A DNA stretch of 64,000 bases. Source: Toxotes chatareus (lineage: Eukaryota > Chordata > Actinopteri > Toxotidae). Positions within the stretch are counted from its first letter, which is position 1. Each line of letters opens with the position of its first letter. This document shows positions 54,001 to 57,000 of the stretch, piece after piece. Location: NCBI GenBank assembly GCA_016801885.1, contig CM028895.1, forward strand, positions 8,456,001 through 8,520,000, given 5' to 3'. The translations under genes were made by a program, and so were the position numbers. Below the pieces are notes generated by a model. That model saw nothing but the letters and a program-made list of their open reading frames with translations. It was not told where the DNA came from and ran no database searches.

Positions 54001-57000
54001 AAAAAATTTTCCTCAAAATGTCATAAAAAACGTCATAGTATAGTAAGGCGTCAAAATCGGCCAAAAAAGTCAAAAAATCGACCTCAAAATGTCATAAAAA
54101 AAACCAAATAGTAAGGCGTCAAAATCGGACAAAAAAAAGTCAAAAAATTTTTGGACCTCAAAATGTCATAAAAAACGTCATAGTATAGTAAAGGCGTCAA
54201 AATCGGACAAAAAAAAAAAAATTTTTTGTCAAAAAGTATAGTAAGGCGTTTTTTTTGACCTCAAAATGTCTTAAAAAACGTGACCTCAAAAAAGTCAAAA
54301 AAAACGTCATAAAAAACGTATAGTATGTAAAAATTTCGCCAAAAAAGTCAAAAAAAAAATGTCAAAAAAACGTTTTAGTAAAGGCCTCAAAATGTCAAAT
54401 TTTTGTGGACCTCAAAAAATAAAAAAACGTCATAGTATAGTAAAGGCAAAATCAAAAAAAAAGTCAAAAAAAATAAAAAGTCAAAAATTTTTGACCTCAA
54501 AAAATGTCAAAATGTCAAAAAAACGTTTTAGTATAGTAAGGCGTCAAAATCGGACAAAAAAGTCAAAAATTTTTGACCTCAAAATGTCTTAAAAAACGTC
54601 ATAGTATAGTATGCAAAATCGGACAAAAAAAGTCAAAAATTTTTGACCTCAAAATGTCTTAAAAAAAGCGTCATAGTAAAAAATGCAAAAAATTTTTGAC
54701 TTCAAAAAAATTTTGACTTCAAAATGTCATAAAAAACGTCATAGTATAGTATGTCGTTTTTTTCTGCCAAAAAAAGTCAAAAATTTCTTTGACCTCAAAA
54801 TGTCATAAAAAACGTCATAGTATAGTAAGGCGTCAAAATCGGCCAAAAAAAGTCCAAATTTTTGTGGACCTCAAAATGTCATAAAAAACGTCATAGTATA
54901 GTAAGGCGTCAAAATCGGAAAAAAAAAAGCAAAAAATTTTTGGACCTCAAAATGTCATAAAAAACATCATAGTATAGTATGTAGTTTTTTTCGGCCAAAA
55001 AAAGTCAAAAATTTCTTTGACCTCAAAATGTCATAAAAAACGTCATAGTAAGGCGTCAAAATCGGACCAAAAAAGTCAAAAAAAATTTTGACCTCAGAAT
55101 GTCAAAAAAAACGTCATAATATAGTATGTTGTTTTTTTCGGCCAAAAAAAGTCAAAAATTTTTTGGACCTCAAAATGTCATAGTATAGTAAGGTGTAGTA
55201 AAGTATGTCGGATAGTATGTCATTTTTTTCGGCCAAAAAAAGTCAAAAATTTTTTTGACCTCAAAATGTCATAGTATAGTAAGGCGTCAAAATCGGCCAA
55301 AAAAAGGCAAAATTTTTGTGGACCTCAAAATGTCATAAAAAACCAAATAGTATAGCAAAAAAGTCAAAATTTTTTTGGACCTCAAAATGTCATAAAAAAC
55401 GTCATAGTATAGTAAGGCGTCAAAATCGGCCAAAAAAAGGCAAAATTTTTGTGGACCTCAAAATGTCATAAAAAACGTCATAGTATAGTAAGGTGTCAAA
55501 ATTGGACAAAAAAAGGCAAAATTTTTGTGTACCTCAAAATGTCACAAAAAACATCATAGTATAGTAAGGCGGCAAAATCGGACCAAAAAACTCAAAAAAA
55601 TTTTTGACATCAAAATGTCATAAAAAAACGTCATAGTATAGTAAGGCGTCAAAATCGGACAAAAAAAAGTCAAAAAAATTTTTTACCTCAAAATGTCACA
55701 AAAAACGTCATAGTATAGTAAGGCGTCAAAATCGGACCAAAAAAGTCAAAAAAAAATTTTGACCTCAAAATGTCATAAAAAACGTCATAGTATAGTAAGG
55801 CGTCAAAATCAGCCAAAAAAAGGTAAAAAAAATTTTGACCTCAAGATGTCATAAAAAACGTCATAGTATAGTAAGCCGTCAAAATCGGCCAAAAAAAGGC
55901 AAAAAAATTTTTGACCTCAAAATGTTATAAAAAACGTCATACAGCCGTAAGGCATCAAAAAATGCCAAAAAAAAGTCAAAATTTTTTTGGACCTCAAAAT
56001 GTCATAAAAAACGTCATAGTATAGTAAGGCGTCAAAATCGGACAAAAAAGTTATTTTTTAGAACGGCCTCAAAATGTCATAAAATTGGTCATAGTATAGT
56101 AAGCGTCAAAATCGGACAAAAAAAGTCAATTTTTTTTTTCGCCTCAAAATGTCATAAAAATGGTCATAGTATAGTAAGGCGTCAAAATTGGCCAATAAAA
56201 GACTTTTCGTCTCAAAATGGCATCAAAATATGCTAAAAGGAGTCATACTTTAGTAAGACCTCAAAATGTCATCAAACATGTCATACAGCCATATGGCTTC
56301 AAAATAGCCCCAGTGAAAAAGATAATTTGGAAGTTACAGCTATACTACACAGTACTGAAGGTGCTTTGAGATGTTTTTCCATAAAAGAGAAGTTGCGTAT
56401 TTCAGCAGCTGACTTTTTTTAATGGTGCAATACGTTTATGGTGTATTTTGGGTTACTGTTGTCAGATACAATAATCGATAGGTAATCAAATTGAATCAGG
56501 AAATTGGGCCGATTAACCACCCCTAATTGATATTGTATTATAGAGAACATGCATGAAAAGAAAGTTTTGTTGTGAATACACCTAAACATATTTAATATTG
56601 TCATTTTCTTTTAACGTGACTTTTCAGGATTTAGTCTTGAGAAGCCAGATTTCTTGGTTCTGAAAGTCAATCACCGTCATTGATTATGTTGCGGCTCTTA
56701 GGTTGTTGATGATTCTTTCTCTAGCAATGTTATGGCTCTTTTTATGTTGTTTTTTCTCTCATCTGAGGCTTGGTCTTTATTTGCCCTTGACTGAAACATT
56801 CTTTTCTTTCTTTTACCCCTCCCTGCTCATTACGTGGTACAGCCCCGAGGCAAAAGTAGTCAGGCCCACCCAGGACACCCTGAAAGCGGCCCGCGCCACA
56901 GGTACCTCTCTCCTGGACTCTAGAGACACCGGATGATGATGGAACCAATGCTACGCCCGACTAGAAACTTGATTGTCATGAATTCGACTCATGAGAAAAC

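Larger units (their letters stand above)
38496..56525 (+). mobile_element. Non-autonomous hAT-type transposon swollen by an internal satellite (18,030 bp)
   Basis: The left end is TAGGGGTGGT and the right end is ACCACCCCTA, its exact reverse complement. Both are flanked by the identical 8-bp duplication ATTGATAT. Eight-base duplications and termini of the form YARNG are hallmarks of the hAT superfamily. Both subterminal parts also carry ATCGATTATTG in inverted orientation (38512-38522, and on the minus strand in 56467-56480). Unique arms of about 265 bp (left) and 215 bp (right) enclose the 76-bp tandem array. No transposase frame exists; open frames inside are satellite read-through. The insertion sits between coding exons 59 and 60 and is removed by splicing. 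Orientation is arbitrary. Confidence 0.88.

Noticed and set aside
38761..56308. CRISPR array or centromere
   Set aside because: Units are contiguous, with no unique spacers, and the genome is animal. A centromere is unlikely inside an intron of a transcribed gene with array length of only 17.5 kb.
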